From CAWAMD01 sp963783045 (GTDB lineage Bacteria > Actinomycetota > Nitriliruptoria > Nitriliruptorales > Nitriliruptoraceae): a DNA stretch of 64,000 bases. Positions within the stretch are counted from its first letter, which is position 1. Each line of letters opens with the position of its first letter. Below are positions 8,806 to 16,373 of the stretch, piece by piece. The position numbers were made by a program, and so were the translations under genes. The stretch spans positions 682,001 to 746,000 of the forward strand of contig CAWAMD010000005.1 of assembly GCA_963783045.1 (NCBI GenBank), read 5' to 3'. The notes below the pieces were generated by a model. That model saw only the letters and a program-made list of their open reading frames with translations, was not told where the DNA came from and searched no databases.

Positions 8806-9999
8806 TCAGGCGCCGACGGCGGACCGCAGCGCGTCGGCACGGTCGGTGCGCTCCCACGTGAACCGTGCGCCGGAGCGGCCGAAGTGGCCGTAGGCCGCGG
8901 TCTCACGGAACCCGGGCTTGCGAAGGTCGAGCGACTCGATGATCGCGGCCGGCCGCAGGTCGAAGATCTCGCGCACACCCTTCAGGATGTGCTCCGGGTC
9001 CGCCTGCTCGGTCCCGAACGTCTCGAGCATCATCGACACGGGGTTGGCCACGCCGATCGCGTAGGCGACCTGCAGCTCGGCCTTCTTCGCCAGCCCGGCC
9101 GCGACGATGTTCTTCGCGACCCAGCGGGCGGCGTAGGCCGCCGAGCGGTCGACCTTCGACGGGTCCTTGCCGGAGAACGCCCCGCCGCCGTGACGGGCCA
9201 TGCCGCCGTACGTGTCGACGATGATCTTGCGTCCCGTCAGGCCCGCGTCGGCGACCGGTCCGCCGACCTCGAAGCGGCCGGTCGGGTTCACGATGATCCG
9301 CACGTCCTCGGTGTCGATGTCCTTCGGGAGCAGCGGCTTGATGACGTGCTCCTCGATGTCGGGGCGGAGCAGCGTCTCGAGGTCGATCTCGGCGCGGTGC
9401 TGCGTGGACAGCACGATGGTGTCGATGGCGACCGGTCGGCCGTCCTCGTAGACGACCGTGACCTGGGTCTTGCCGTCCGGACGCAGGTAGGGGATCTCGC
9501 CCGCCTTGCGGACCGCGGTGAGCCGCTCCGCCATGCGGTGGGCCAGGTGGATCGACAGCGGCATGTACGAGGGTGTCTCGTCGCTCGCGTAGCCGAACAT
9601 CATCCCCTGGTCGCCGGCGCCGAGGGACGAGAACGGGTCGCTCTCCCCCGTCGTGCGGTGCTCGTAGGAGTCGCCGACCCCACCCGCGATGTCGGGCGAC
9701 TGCTCGTCGATCGAGACCGACACGCCGCAGGTCTGCCCGTCGAACCCGATGTCGGCCGAGTTGTAACCGATGTCGAGCACCGTCTGACGCACCACGCGGG
9801 GGATGTCCACGTAGGTCTGGGTCGTGATCTCGCCCGCGACGATGACCTGCCCGGTCGTGACGAGCGTCTCGCACGCGACGCGGCCGTTGGGGTCGTCCGC
9901 CAGGATGGCGTCGAGGATCGCGTCGGAGACCTGGTCGGCCATCTTGTCGGGGTGCCCCTCGGTCACCAATTCCGAGGTGAACAGCATGCGTCGCGGCAC
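8806..9999 (-). CDS. metK: S-adenosylmethionine synthase
   Basis: Makes SAM from methionine and ATP. The protein shows TSELVTEGHPDK at the N-terminus, the GAGDQGMMFGYA signature and the GGGAFSGKDPSKVDRS signature. The GTG at 9999 is chosen because AGGAG (10005-10009) sits five bases upstream, giving 397 residues. An in-frame ATG at 10014 would add five residues and is the last unit of an unusual repeat leader. Neighbours coaBC and priA are the usual actinobacterial ones. Confidence 0.95.
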   Translation of the reverse strand: MPRRMLFTSELVTEGHPDKMADQVSDAILDAILADDPNGRVACETLVTTGQVIVAGEITTQTYVDIPRVVRQTVLDIGYNSADIGFDGQTCGVSVSIDEQSPDIAGGVGDSYEHRTTGESDPFSSLGAGDQGMMFGYASDETPSYMPLSIHLAHRMAERLTAVRKAGEIPYLRPDGKTQVTVVYEDGRPVAIDTIVLSTQHRAEIDLETLLRPDIEEHVIKPLLPKDIDTEDVRIIVNPTGRFEVGGPVADAGLTGRKIIVDTYGGMARHGGGAFSGKDPSKVDRSAAYAARWVAKNIVAAGLAKKAELQVAYAIGVANPVSMMLETFGTEQADPEHILKGVREIFDLRPAAIIESLDLRKPGFRETAAYGHFGRSGARFTWERTDRADALRSAVGA

Positions 10000-10310
10000 G
10001 GGTGCTCCTGTCATGCGTGCAGTCTGGTCATGCGTGCAGTCTGGTCATGCGTGGAGATCTGGTCATGCGTGCAGGTCTGGCGTGCAGCCGAGGCGCACAT
10101 GGCGGCGGGCTGGCGGCGGGCACGACCCCTCCCCCGGCGTGGCCGCGCATCCTACCGGCCCGGTGCGACTCAGGATGCCCGGGGCGCGCAGGCTGACCAC
10201 CGCGTGAAGCCTAGCCACGGCGCGGGTCCCGCCATGGGTCACCTGTCACATCGGGTGGCTGGCACGGCGCCCCTCGTGGCCCGTCGCCGGCGCCTCCAGC
10301 CGTCGCTGAG
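10000..10310. other. Intergenic region between coaBC and metK
   Basis: The 311-bp gap holds no convincing gene. It contains the 17-18 bp tandem repeat ahead of metK and, further upstream, an inverted repeat with 7-bp arms (GCATCCT at 10147-10153 and its complement at 10172-10178) that encloses a smaller GC palindrome. No SAM-I, SAM-II or SAM-IV consensus was recognised by eye. Confidence 0.6.
10011..10080 (-). repeat. Four tandem 17-18 bp repeats in the metK leader, forming overlapping mini-ORFs
   Basis: Four copies occur at 10011-10027, 10028-10044, 10045-10062 and 10063-10080; the first two are identical, the other two have a few changes. On the metK strand each copy supplies an ATG. The ATG at 10066 reads 12 codons to a stop at 10028, the ATG at 10031 reads MTRLHA to a stop at 10011, and the ATG at 10014 is in frame with metK. 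Successive frames overlap as ATGA. No Shine-Dalgarno precedes these ATGs, so translation of the mini-ORFs is unproven. Confidence 0.8.
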
Positions 10311-11561
10311 CTAGTGCGAGGCCAGCCGCTCGACGATCGCTTCGACCACCTGGGCGGCGACCTCGGCCTTCGTCGTGAGCGGGATCTCCCGGCGGCCACC
10401 GTCACGGTCGAGGATCACGACGCGGTTGGTGTCCACCTCGAAGCCGGCATCGGACGCGCTCACGTCGTTGACCACGAGGAGATCGGCGCCCTTGCGTGCC
10501 AGCTTGTCGCGCGCACGTGACTCGACGTCGTCGGTCTCGGCCGCGAAGCCCACGAGCACCGGTCGCTTGCCGTCCTCGGCAGCCCGGCGGGCGCCGAGAT
10601 CGGCGAGGATGTCCGGGTTGCGCTCGAGCGTGATCGTCGGGACGCCGTCGCCCTTCTTGATCTTCGTGGGCGACGGGTTCGCCGGCCGGAAGTCGGCGAC
10701 CGCGGCGGCCTTCACGACCACGTCGGCGTCCGCCGCCAGCTCGAGGACGGTGGTGTGCATCTCGCGTGCCGTCGTGATCGGATGGTGGGTCACCCCGTGC
10801 GGCACCGGCAGGGTGGTGGGGCCGGCGACGAGGTGGACCCTCGCGCCGCGGCGGGCGCACTCGGCGGCGAGGGCGAACCCCATCTTGCCGCTCGACCGGT
10901 TCCCGATGAACCGGACCGGGTCGATCGGCTCGCGGGTGCCGCCGGCGGTCACCACGACCACCCGACCGTCGAGCGCCCCATCGCCGAGCTGCCGTGCGAG
11001 CGACTCGACGGCCTCGGCCGGCTCCACCGCACGACCGGTGCCCACGTCCCCGCCCATGAGCGGCCCCTCGTCCGGGCCGACCAGCACCACGCCGCGGCCC
11101 ACGAGGCGGGCGACGTTGTCCTGCGTCGCCGGGTGGTGCCACATCTCCGTGTGCATCGCGGGGGCGAGCACGACCGGGCAGGTGGCCGCCAGCAACGTGG
11201 TCGTGAGCAGGTCGTCGGCCAGACCGTTCGCGGCCCTGGCCAGCAGGTGTGCGGTGGCCGGGTAGACGAGCACCGCATCGGCCGCGCGGGCCAGCGCCAC
11301 GTGGCTCTCGTCCGGGATGTCCTCCCAGACCTCGGTCCGGCAGGGCCGACCGGTGATGCCCTCGAAGGTCGCCGCGCCGATGAAGTGCGCTGCGCCTCGC
11401 GTGAGAACCGTGTCGACACGCGCGCCGGCGCCGACGAGCAGGCGGGCCACGAGCGCCGCCTTGTACGCGGCGATCCCGCCGCTCACCCCCAGCACGACGC
11501 GTCGCCCCGCGAGCACGCCGTCGTCCGAGCGCCCGGAACCGTCCGCGTCTGACGGGCTCAT
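10311..11561 (-). CDS. coaBC: Bifunctional phosphopantothenoylcysteine decarboxylase / phosphopantothenate-cysteine ligase
   Basis: Carries out two steps of coenzyme A synthesis. The N-terminal flavoprotein CoaC half has LGVSGGIAAYKA, DESHVALARAADAVLVYPAT (active-site His) and PAMHTEMW. The C-terminal CoaB ligase half has the IGNRSSGKMGFALA motif and the KIKKGDG lysines. The protein is 416 residues, full length, with an ATG start at 11561. It is 57 bases downstream of rpoZ, in the same order as in other actinobacteria. Confidence 0.95.
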   Translation of the reverse strand: MSPSDADGSGRSDDGVLAGRRVVLGVSGGIAAYKAALVARLLVGAGARVDTVLTRGAAHFIGAATFEGITGRPCRTEVWEDIPDESHVALARAADAVLVYPATAHLLARAANGLADDLLTTTLLAATCPVVLAPAMHTEMWHHPATQDNVARLVGRGVVLVGPDEGPLMGGDVGTGRAVEPAEAVESLARQLGDGALDGRVVVVTAGGTREPIDPVRFIGNRSSGKMGFALAAECARRGARVHLVAGPTTLPVPHGVTHHPITTAREMHTTVLELAADADVVVKAAAVADFRPANPSPTKIKKGDGVPTITLERNPDILADLGARRAAEDGKRPVLVGFAAETDDVESRARDKLARKGADLLVVNDVSASDAGFEVDTNRVVILDRDGGRREIPLTTKAEVAAQVVEAIVERLASH

Positions 11562-11618
11562 CGTGGGCTCTTCATCGCGGCTGCTCGGCTCGTGCGTGCG
11601 ACGGGAGGACGGAGCAGG

Positions 11619-11909
11619 TCACTCCGCCTGGTCGTCCTCGCCCTCGTCGATGAAGGCGAGCGGGTCCTCGGTGGGCTCGGCGGCGGGCTCGACGCCGCGG
11701 ATCTTCGCCGTCGCGATCTCCTCGAGTGCGATCGACAGCGGCTTGTTCGACTCGGTGGCGACGAGTGGCGGCACGTGCTGGCCGAGACCCTCGCCGAGCT
11801 GCGCGTAGTAGGCGTTGATCTCACGCGCGCGCTTGGCAGCGAGGTGGACGAGGGTGAACTTGCTGTCCACCTTGTCCATGAGGTCGTCGATGCGTGCGAT
11901 GGCACTCAC
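11619..11909 (-). CDS. rpoZ: RNA polymerase omega subunit
   Basis: Small subunit that helps assemble the beta' subunit. The segment IDDLMDKVDSKFTLVHLAAKRAREINAYYAQLGEG is characteristic of actinobacterial omega, and the C-terminus is acidic as usual. The GTG at 11909 gives 96 residues; GGAG abuts it directly, which is poor spacing, so the exact start is uncertain. A -10-like TACGCT at 11952-11957 could drive transcription. Lies between gmk and coaBC. Confidence 0.9.
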   Translation of the reverse strand: MSAIARIDDLMDKVDSKFTLVHLAAKRAREINAYYAQLGEGLGQHVPPLVATESNKPLSIALEEIATAKIRGVEPAAEPTEDPLAFIDEGEDDQAE

Positions 11910-11951
11910 CTCCGGGGAGGAAGGGGGAGACGGGCAGATCTGCTCGCACAC

Positions 11952-11957
11952 AGCGTA
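11952..11957 (-). promoter_or_regulatory. Putative -10 element of rpoZ
   Basis: TACGCT on the minus strand lies in the gmk-rpoZ gap, about 40 bases before the rpoZ start, and matches the actinobacterial TANNNT pattern. No clear -35 is visible. Confidence 0.35.
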
Positions 11958-12050
11958 GCGGTCCGCGCTCGGCACGCCACGTGCGCGGGGCGCTCGGGGC
12001 ACGGAGTCAGTCCGCGCGGGCCAGCGAGCGCGGCGTCAGCGAGCGGGGCG

Positions 12051-12632
12051 TCAGTGAGCGTGCGGCTCGGCGCCGCGCGCCACCTCGACCAGGTCGACGA
12101 TCTCGTCGACCGCACGATCGACCTCGTCGTTGACGACGACGTGGTCGAAGGCGTCGCGCTGGCCGAGCTCGGCGCGCGCCACGACGAGACGGCGGTCCCG
12201 AGCCTCGGGTGACTCGGTCCCCCGCGTCGTGAGCCGCCGCTCGAGCTCCGCGAGCGACGGCGGTGTGAGGAAGACGAGCAGCGCCGCACGATCCGACTCG
12301 CGGACCTGCAGGGCACCCTGCACCTCGATCTCGAGGATGACGTCGCGGCCGGCGGCAAGCTGCTGCTCCACGTCGGCCCGCGGCGTCCCGTAGCGGTTCC
12401 CTGCGTACTCGGCCCACTCGAGCAGCGCCCCGTCACGCGCCCAGTCGTCGAAGGTCGTCCGGTCGAGGAAGCGATAGTCGACACCGTCGACCTCACCACG
12501 GCGCGGCGGACGGGTCGTCGCCGACACCGACAGGTACGGATCGCGCAGGCGCGGCAGCAGACGCTGGACCACGGTGCCCTTGCCGACACCGCTCGGACCC
12601 GAGATGACGATGAGCAGGCCCCGCTCGCTCAC
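12051..12632 (-). CDS. gmk: Guanylate kinase
   Basis: Phosphorylates GMP to GDP. The P-loop reads ISGPSGVGKGT (residues 10-20), followed by the GMP-binding VSATTRPPRRGEVDGVDYRFL segment and ILEIEVQGALQV. At 193 residues it is full length. The GTG start overlaps the mihF stop as GTGA, indicating translational coupling with mihF. Confidence 0.95.
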   Translation of the reverse strand: MSERGLLIVISGPSGVGKGTVVQRLLPRLRDPYLSVSATTRPPRRGEVDGVDYRFLDRTTFDDWARDGALLEWAEYAGNRYGTPRADVEQQLAAGRDVILEIEVQGALQVRESDRAALLVFLTPPSLAELERRLTTRGTESPEARDRRLVVARAELGQRDAFDHVVVNDEVDRAVDEIVDLVEVARGAEPHAH

Positions 12633-12943
12633 GACTCGAACGCCTGGAGCAGCGCTTCGCGCTGGCGTGAACCGAGGCCACGCAGCCGCCGCGACGACGC
12701 GATGTTCAGGTGCTCCATGAGCCGGCGCGCCTTCACCTTGCCGTACGACGGCATCGACTCGAGCACCTCGGTGACCTTCATCTTCGCCAGCGGCTCGGCC
12801 GTCTCGGCACGGTCGAGCACCTCGCGCAACGTCACCTCCCCCGACTTCAGCATCTGCTTCAGCTCGGCCCGGACCCGGCGCGCCTGCGCAGCCTTCGCCA
12901 GCGCAGCGCGACGCTGTTCGGGGTCGAGCTCGGGCAGCGGCAT
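12629..12943 (-). CDS. mihF: Actinobacterial integration host factor MihF
   Basis: Nucleoid-associated DNA-binding protein specific to actinobacteria. The 104-residue protein has the family core: long basic helices (AALAKAAQARRVRAELKQMLKSGE), then VLESMPSYGKVKARRLMEHLNI with a helix-two-turn-helix-like DNA-binding region. The ATG at 12943 is preceded by GGAG seven bases upstream. It is the most upstream gene of the minus-strand supercluster in this window; menB diverges from it. Confidence 0.93.
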   Translation of the reverse strand: MPLPELDPEQRRAALAKAAQARRVRAELKQMLKSGEVTLREVLDRAETAEPLAKMKVTEVLESMPSYGKVKARRLMEHLNIASSRRLRGLGSRQREALLQAFES

Positions 12944-13080
12944 TCGTTCACTCCGGGGCGACGGGGTCCGGGCGATCACCCTAGTGCGTGGCGTCTGGCC
13001 ACACGCGCCGGCCGGGGTCCGGCCACGAGCGTCGCCTACGCTGCCCCGCCGTTGCCGCACCGCCCACCAGGAGCAGGCCG

Positions 13081-13986
13081 ATGGTGTCCGAGATCTTCGA
13101 TCCGCAGGCGTGGGAGACCGTGGAGGGATTCGACTTCACGGACATCACCTACCACCGCACCACCGGGGAGGGCGGGGCGGTGGTCCGGATCGCCTTCGAC
13201 CGACCCGAGATCCGCAACGCCTTCCGTCCCCACACCGTCGACGAGCTGTACACGGCGCTGGACGACGCCCGCCAGCGCTCCAACGTCGGCTGCATCCTGC
13301 TGACGGGCAACGGGCCGAGCCCGAAGGACGGGGGCTGGGCGTTCTGCTCCGGCGGCGACCAGCGCATCCGGGGCCGCGACGGGTACCGCTACGCCGAGGG
13401 CGAGGACGCCGCGACCATCGACCCGGGGCGCGCCGGCCGCCTGCACATCCTCGAGGTGCAGCGGCTCATCCGGTTCATGCCGAAGGTCGTGATCGCGCTC
13501 GTGCCGGGCTGGGCCGCCGGCGGCGGCCACAGCCTCCACGTCGTGTGCGACCTCACGATCGCGAGCCGGCAGCACGCCCGCTTCAAGCAGACCGACCTCA
13601 ACGTCGCGAGCTTCGACGGCGGCTTCGGGTCCGCCTACCTCGCGAAGCAGGTCGGACAGAAGTTCGCCCGCGAGATCTTCTTCCTCGGTGACGACTACAC
13701 GGCCGAGGACGCCCACACGATGGGCATGGTGAACCGGGTCGTCGACCACGCGGAGCTCGAGGCCGTCGGACTCGACTGGGCACGGCGCATCATCGGCAAG
13801 TCCCCCACCGCCACCCGGATGCTGAAGTACGCGATGAACCTCACCGACGACGGACTCGTCGGCCAGCAGGTCTTCGCCGGCGAGGCGACACGGCTCGCGT
13901 ACATGACCGACGAGGCCGCCGAGGGCCGCGACGCGTTCCTCGAGAAGCGCGCCCCCGACTGGTCCGGCCACCCCTACTACTACTGA
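13081..13986 (+). CDS. menB: 1,4-dihydroxy-2-naphthoyl-CoA synthase
   Basis: Crotonase-fold enzyme closing the naphthoquinone ring in menaquinone synthesis. Family-specific stretches are present: FCSGGDQRIRG for the oxyanion hole, HILEVQRLIRFMPK, and ASFDGGFGSAYLA with the active-site Asp. The ATG at 13081 is supported by homology and an upstream AGGAG; 301 residues. A TACGCT hexamer at 13037-13042 may be its -10. No other men genes are adjacent, but pyrE follows on the same strand after 56 bases. Confidence 0.93.
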   Translation: MVSEIFDPQAWETVEGFDFTDITYHRTTGEGGAVVRIAFDRPEIRNAFRPHTVDELYTALDDARQRSNVGCILLTGNGPSPKDGGWAFCSGGDQRIRGRDGYRYAEGEDAATIDPGRAGRLHILEVQRLIRFMPKVVIALVPGWAAGGGHSLHVVCDLTIASRQHARFKQTDLNVASFDGGFGSAYLAKQVGQKFAREIFFLGDDYTAEDAHTMGMVNRVVDHAELEAVGLDWARRIIGKSPTATRMLKYAMNLTDDGLVGQQVFAGEATRLAYMTDEAAEGRDAFLEKRAPDWSGHPYYY

Positions 13987-14042
13987 CTGGGCCGCGTCGT
14001 GCGTGCTCGCTCCGCTCCGCGCCACCGACGACTGGAATCACC

Positions 14043-14720
14043 TTGATCGCACCGCACCAGATCGAGTTCGTCGAGCTCATGGTCCGCAGCGGCGTGCTGA
14101 GCTTCGGCGACTTCGTCACGAAGAGCGGCCGGCACACGCCCTACTTCGTCAACACCGGCCGCTACCGGTCGGGCAGCCAGATCGCCGCGCTCGGCGACCT
14201 CTACGCCCGCACCATCCTCGACGCGTTCGGCGACGACGTGGACGTGCTGTTCGGTCCCGCCTACAAGGGCATCCCCCTCGTGGTCTCCACCGCCGTGGCG
14301 CTGCACGCCCACCACGGCATCAACGTCGGCTACTGCTTCAACCGCAAGGAGGCGAAGGACCACGGGGAAGGCGGCGTGCTCGTCGGCCACCCGCTCGCCG
14401 ACGGCGACCGGATCGTCATCGTCGAGGACGTGACGACGGCCGGGACCTCCATCCGCGAGACCGTGCCGCTGCTCCGCGCCGCCGCGGACGTCGAGATCGT
14501 CGGTCTCGTCGTGTCCGTCGACCGTCAGGAGCGCGGCGGGCGCAGCGACGTGTCCGCGCTCGCAGAGGTCGGCGAGGAGTTCGGGCTCGCCACCACCTCG
14601 ATCGTGACCATCCGCGACATCATCGGCCACCTGAGCACCACGCCCGTGGACGGCACGCTCGTCCTCGACGACGACGACATGGCCCGGATCGCGGCCTACC
14701 GCGAGCAGTACGGGGTCTGA
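14043..14720 (+). CDS. pyrE: Orotate phosphoribosyltransferase
   Basis: Adds ribose phosphate from PRPP to orotate in de novo pyrimidine synthesis. The PRPP-binding motif reads DRIVIVEDVTTAGTS, and the N-terminus has the SGVLSFGDFVTKSGRHTPYFVNTG segment of PyrE. The TTG at 14043 is the only start that keeps the conserved N-terminus; its ribosome-binding site is weak. The protein has 225 residues. It converges on the ProA-like gene with only 23 bases between stops. Confidence 0.92.
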   Translation: MIAPHQIEFVELMVRSGVLSFGDFVTKSGRHTPYFVNTGRYRSGSQIAALGDLYARTILDAFGDDVDVLFGPAYKGIPLVVSTAVALHAHHGINVGYCFNRKEAKDHGEGGVLVGHPLADGDRIVIVEDVTTAGTSIRETVPLLRAAADVEIVGLVVSVDRQERGGRSDVSALAEVGEEFGLATTSIVTIRDIIGHLSTTPVDGTLVLDDDDMARIAAYREQYGV

Positions 14721-14743
14721 CGGCTCCGGCGGGCGAGGCGCGG

Positions 14744-16249
14744 CTAGCGGCCGACCTCGGGGTCGTCCTGAACGACCCGCATCCGCGTCGTGAAGACCGA
14801 GTCGCCGCTGAGGATGCCGCTGCGCCCGAACAGCCGCCCCCATTCCCAGTTCGAGAGCCCGAGCTCCGGCGTGTCGAGCGCGTACTGCCCGTCCACCCAG
14901 CGGGTGAACCCGTTGCCGACGAACGGGGCGTCGACGGTCGCGAAGAAGTGCCGGTGCTCCGAGCGTTCCTCGGACACGAGCGAGGCGACGAACCTCGGGC
15001 TGTAGGCGTTGAACCACGCGACGGCCTGGTCGATCGAGTCGACGACGGCGAGGGTGAGCTCGGGGCTGTCCTCCCACTCCCACTCCTCGCCGAGGCGCTC
15101 CTCGGCGATGGGCTCGGCCTGCGGCTCCTCGACCGTCCCCTCGGCCCGGGCGATCCCGACCCGACGGTCGAACCACGCCGCCGGCACGTGCGCTCTGCTG
15201 GCCTCGAGCACGTGGAGCTTCGGCGCGGCCCCACGCCGCCGGCCGGCCGCCTCGACGGCGTCCAGGAAGACGCCGACGAGCTCGTCGGCGCGATCCGCGA
15301 CGATGCAGCAGGTGTTCAGCGTGTTGCAGACCTTGCGGTCGAGCGAGTGGTACACGGCAGCCCGGAAGGCGTCCGCGTCGGCTGCGCCGGACGCCACGAT
15401 CCACGCGCCCCCGGTGCCGTGGAGGCTCACCGGGTTGCCCGCCTGGCGCGCCACGGCGCCCAGCTGCGCGACGGCCCCGCCGGACCCGCGAGCGACCGCG
15501 AGCGCCAGGCGCGGGTCGGCGAACATGGCCCACCCGGCTGCATGGGCGGCGCTGTCCACCAGGGACGCGGCCCCGGCCGGCAGACCCGCGGCTGCCAGCG
15601 CCGGCTCGAGGGCGTGGGCCATGATCGCGCGTGCGGTCCCGAGCGCGTCGCTGCCGATGCGGAAGACGACCGTGTTGCCGCTGCGGAGCACGCCGGTCGC
15701 GTCCGCGAAGACGTTGGGCCGACCCTCGAACACGAACCCGACGACGCCGAGGCGGTCGACGACCTGCTCGAGCCGCCAGCCACGGTGCTCGACGGTCCCC
15801 ACCACGCGGCCGCGGCCCCGGGGCGACCGCGCCCACCCCCGCAGGCCGGCGATCATGTCGGCCCGCATCGTGTCGCCGAGGACGAGCCGCGTCGTCGAGC
15901 GTCCCCGCTCGCGGGCCCGGGCCACGTCCGCGTCGTTGGCCGCGGCGATCGGGGCGAACGTCTCGTCGTCGGCGAGCGCAGCCGCGAATCGCTCGTAGAA
16001 GTCGTCGACGGCGTCGTCGTCCACACCACCCATGGCCGCGAAGGCGCCGGCGGCCCCGTCGACGGCCGCGCGGGCGGCTGCCTGCTCCGCGGCCGGGACG
16101 TGCAGCAGCTCACCGGTGTCCTGCACGACGATGAGCGAGTCGCCCGACGCGAAGGCGTCGGCCAGATCCTGGCTCACGTGCGTCACCCGGTTGCCACCGA
16201 AGGGGATCGGCATGCCGGGCGTGAGGCGTTCGAGTCGCAATTCAGTCAT
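14744..16249 (-). CDS. ProA-like aldehyde dehydrogenase family protein
   Basis: The core resembles gamma-glutamyl phosphate reductase: GRVVGTVEHRGWRLEQVVDRLGVVGFVFEGRPNVFADATG for NADP binding and KVCNTLN with a catalytic cysteine (C308). At 501 residues it is about 80 longer than standard ProA, with an extra N-terminal region (1-75) and an insertion rich in Glu/Trp (about 390-415). No proB is adjacent. The true substrate is therefore uncertain; glutamate-5-semialdehyde dehydrogenase is one possibility. The ATG at 16249 lies seven bases after a TACGGT -10-like element, suggesting a leaderless mRNA. Confidence 0.72.
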   Translation of the reverse strand: MTELRLERLTPGMPIPFGGNRVTHVSQDLADAFASGDSLIVVQDTGELLHVPAAEQAAARAAVDGAAGAFAAMGGVDDDAVDDFYERFAAALADDETFAPIAAANDADVARARERGRSTTRLVLGDTMRADMIAGLRGWARSPRGRGRVVGTVEHRGWRLEQVVDRLGVVGFVFEGRPNVFADATGVLRSGNTVVFRIGSDALGTARAIMAHALEPALAAAGLPAGAASLVDSAAHAAGWAMFADPRLALAVARGSGGAVAQLGAVARQAGNPVSLHGTGGAWIVASGAADADAFRAAVYHSLDRKVCNTLNTCCIVADRADELVGVFLDAVEAAGRRRGAAPKLHVLEASRAHVPAAWFDRRVGIARAEGTVEEPQAEPIAEERLGEEWEWEDSPELTLAVVDSIDQAVAWFNAYSPRFVASLVSEERSEHRHFFATVDAPFVGNGFTRWVDGQYALDTPELGLSNWEWGRLFGRSGILSGDSVFTTRMRVVQDDPEVGR

Positions 16250-16256
16250 GAGCGGG

Positions 16257-16262
16257 ACCGTA
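16257..16262 (-). promoter_or_regulatory. Putative -10 of a leaderless ProA-like transcript
   Basis: TACGGT on the minus strand is followed by exactly seven bases and then the ATG at 16249. A transcript starting at the A of the ATG fits the leaderless pattern common in actinobacteria. There is no Shine-Dalgarno before this start. Confidence 0.5.
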
Positions 16263-16329
16263 CAGCCGCATTGTCGGGTTCGGAAGCCGAACACGGAGGG
16301 CACGGGTTCCGTGACGCTCGCCGACGTGC

Positions 16330-16335
16330 TATGAA
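16330..16335 (+). promoter_or_regulatory. Putative -10 of the REC-PAS-kinase gene
   Basis: TATGAA preceded by TGC resembles an extended -10 element, with TTCCGT as a weak -35 at 17 bases. It lies 38 bases before the kinase ATG, in the divergent 124-bp region shared with the ProA-like gene. Confidence 0.35.
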
Positions 16336-16373
16336 GGAGTCGGGGGTGTCGTCGACCCCGACGAAACGGGCAG

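Noticed and set aside
10011..10080. CRISPR array
   Set aside because: The repeats are directly adjacent with no spacers and only 17-18 bp long, and no cas gene is present.
10000..10310. SAM riboswitch upstream of metK
   Set aside because: The leader has tandem repeats and one inverted repeat, but no SAM-I, II or IV consensus.
6571..10314. Long plus-strand open frame antisense to priA and metK
   Set aside because: Such frames arise from codon bias in GC-rich DNA; its translation is low-complexity Arg/Gly/Val-rich and the opposite strand encodes well-known enzymes.
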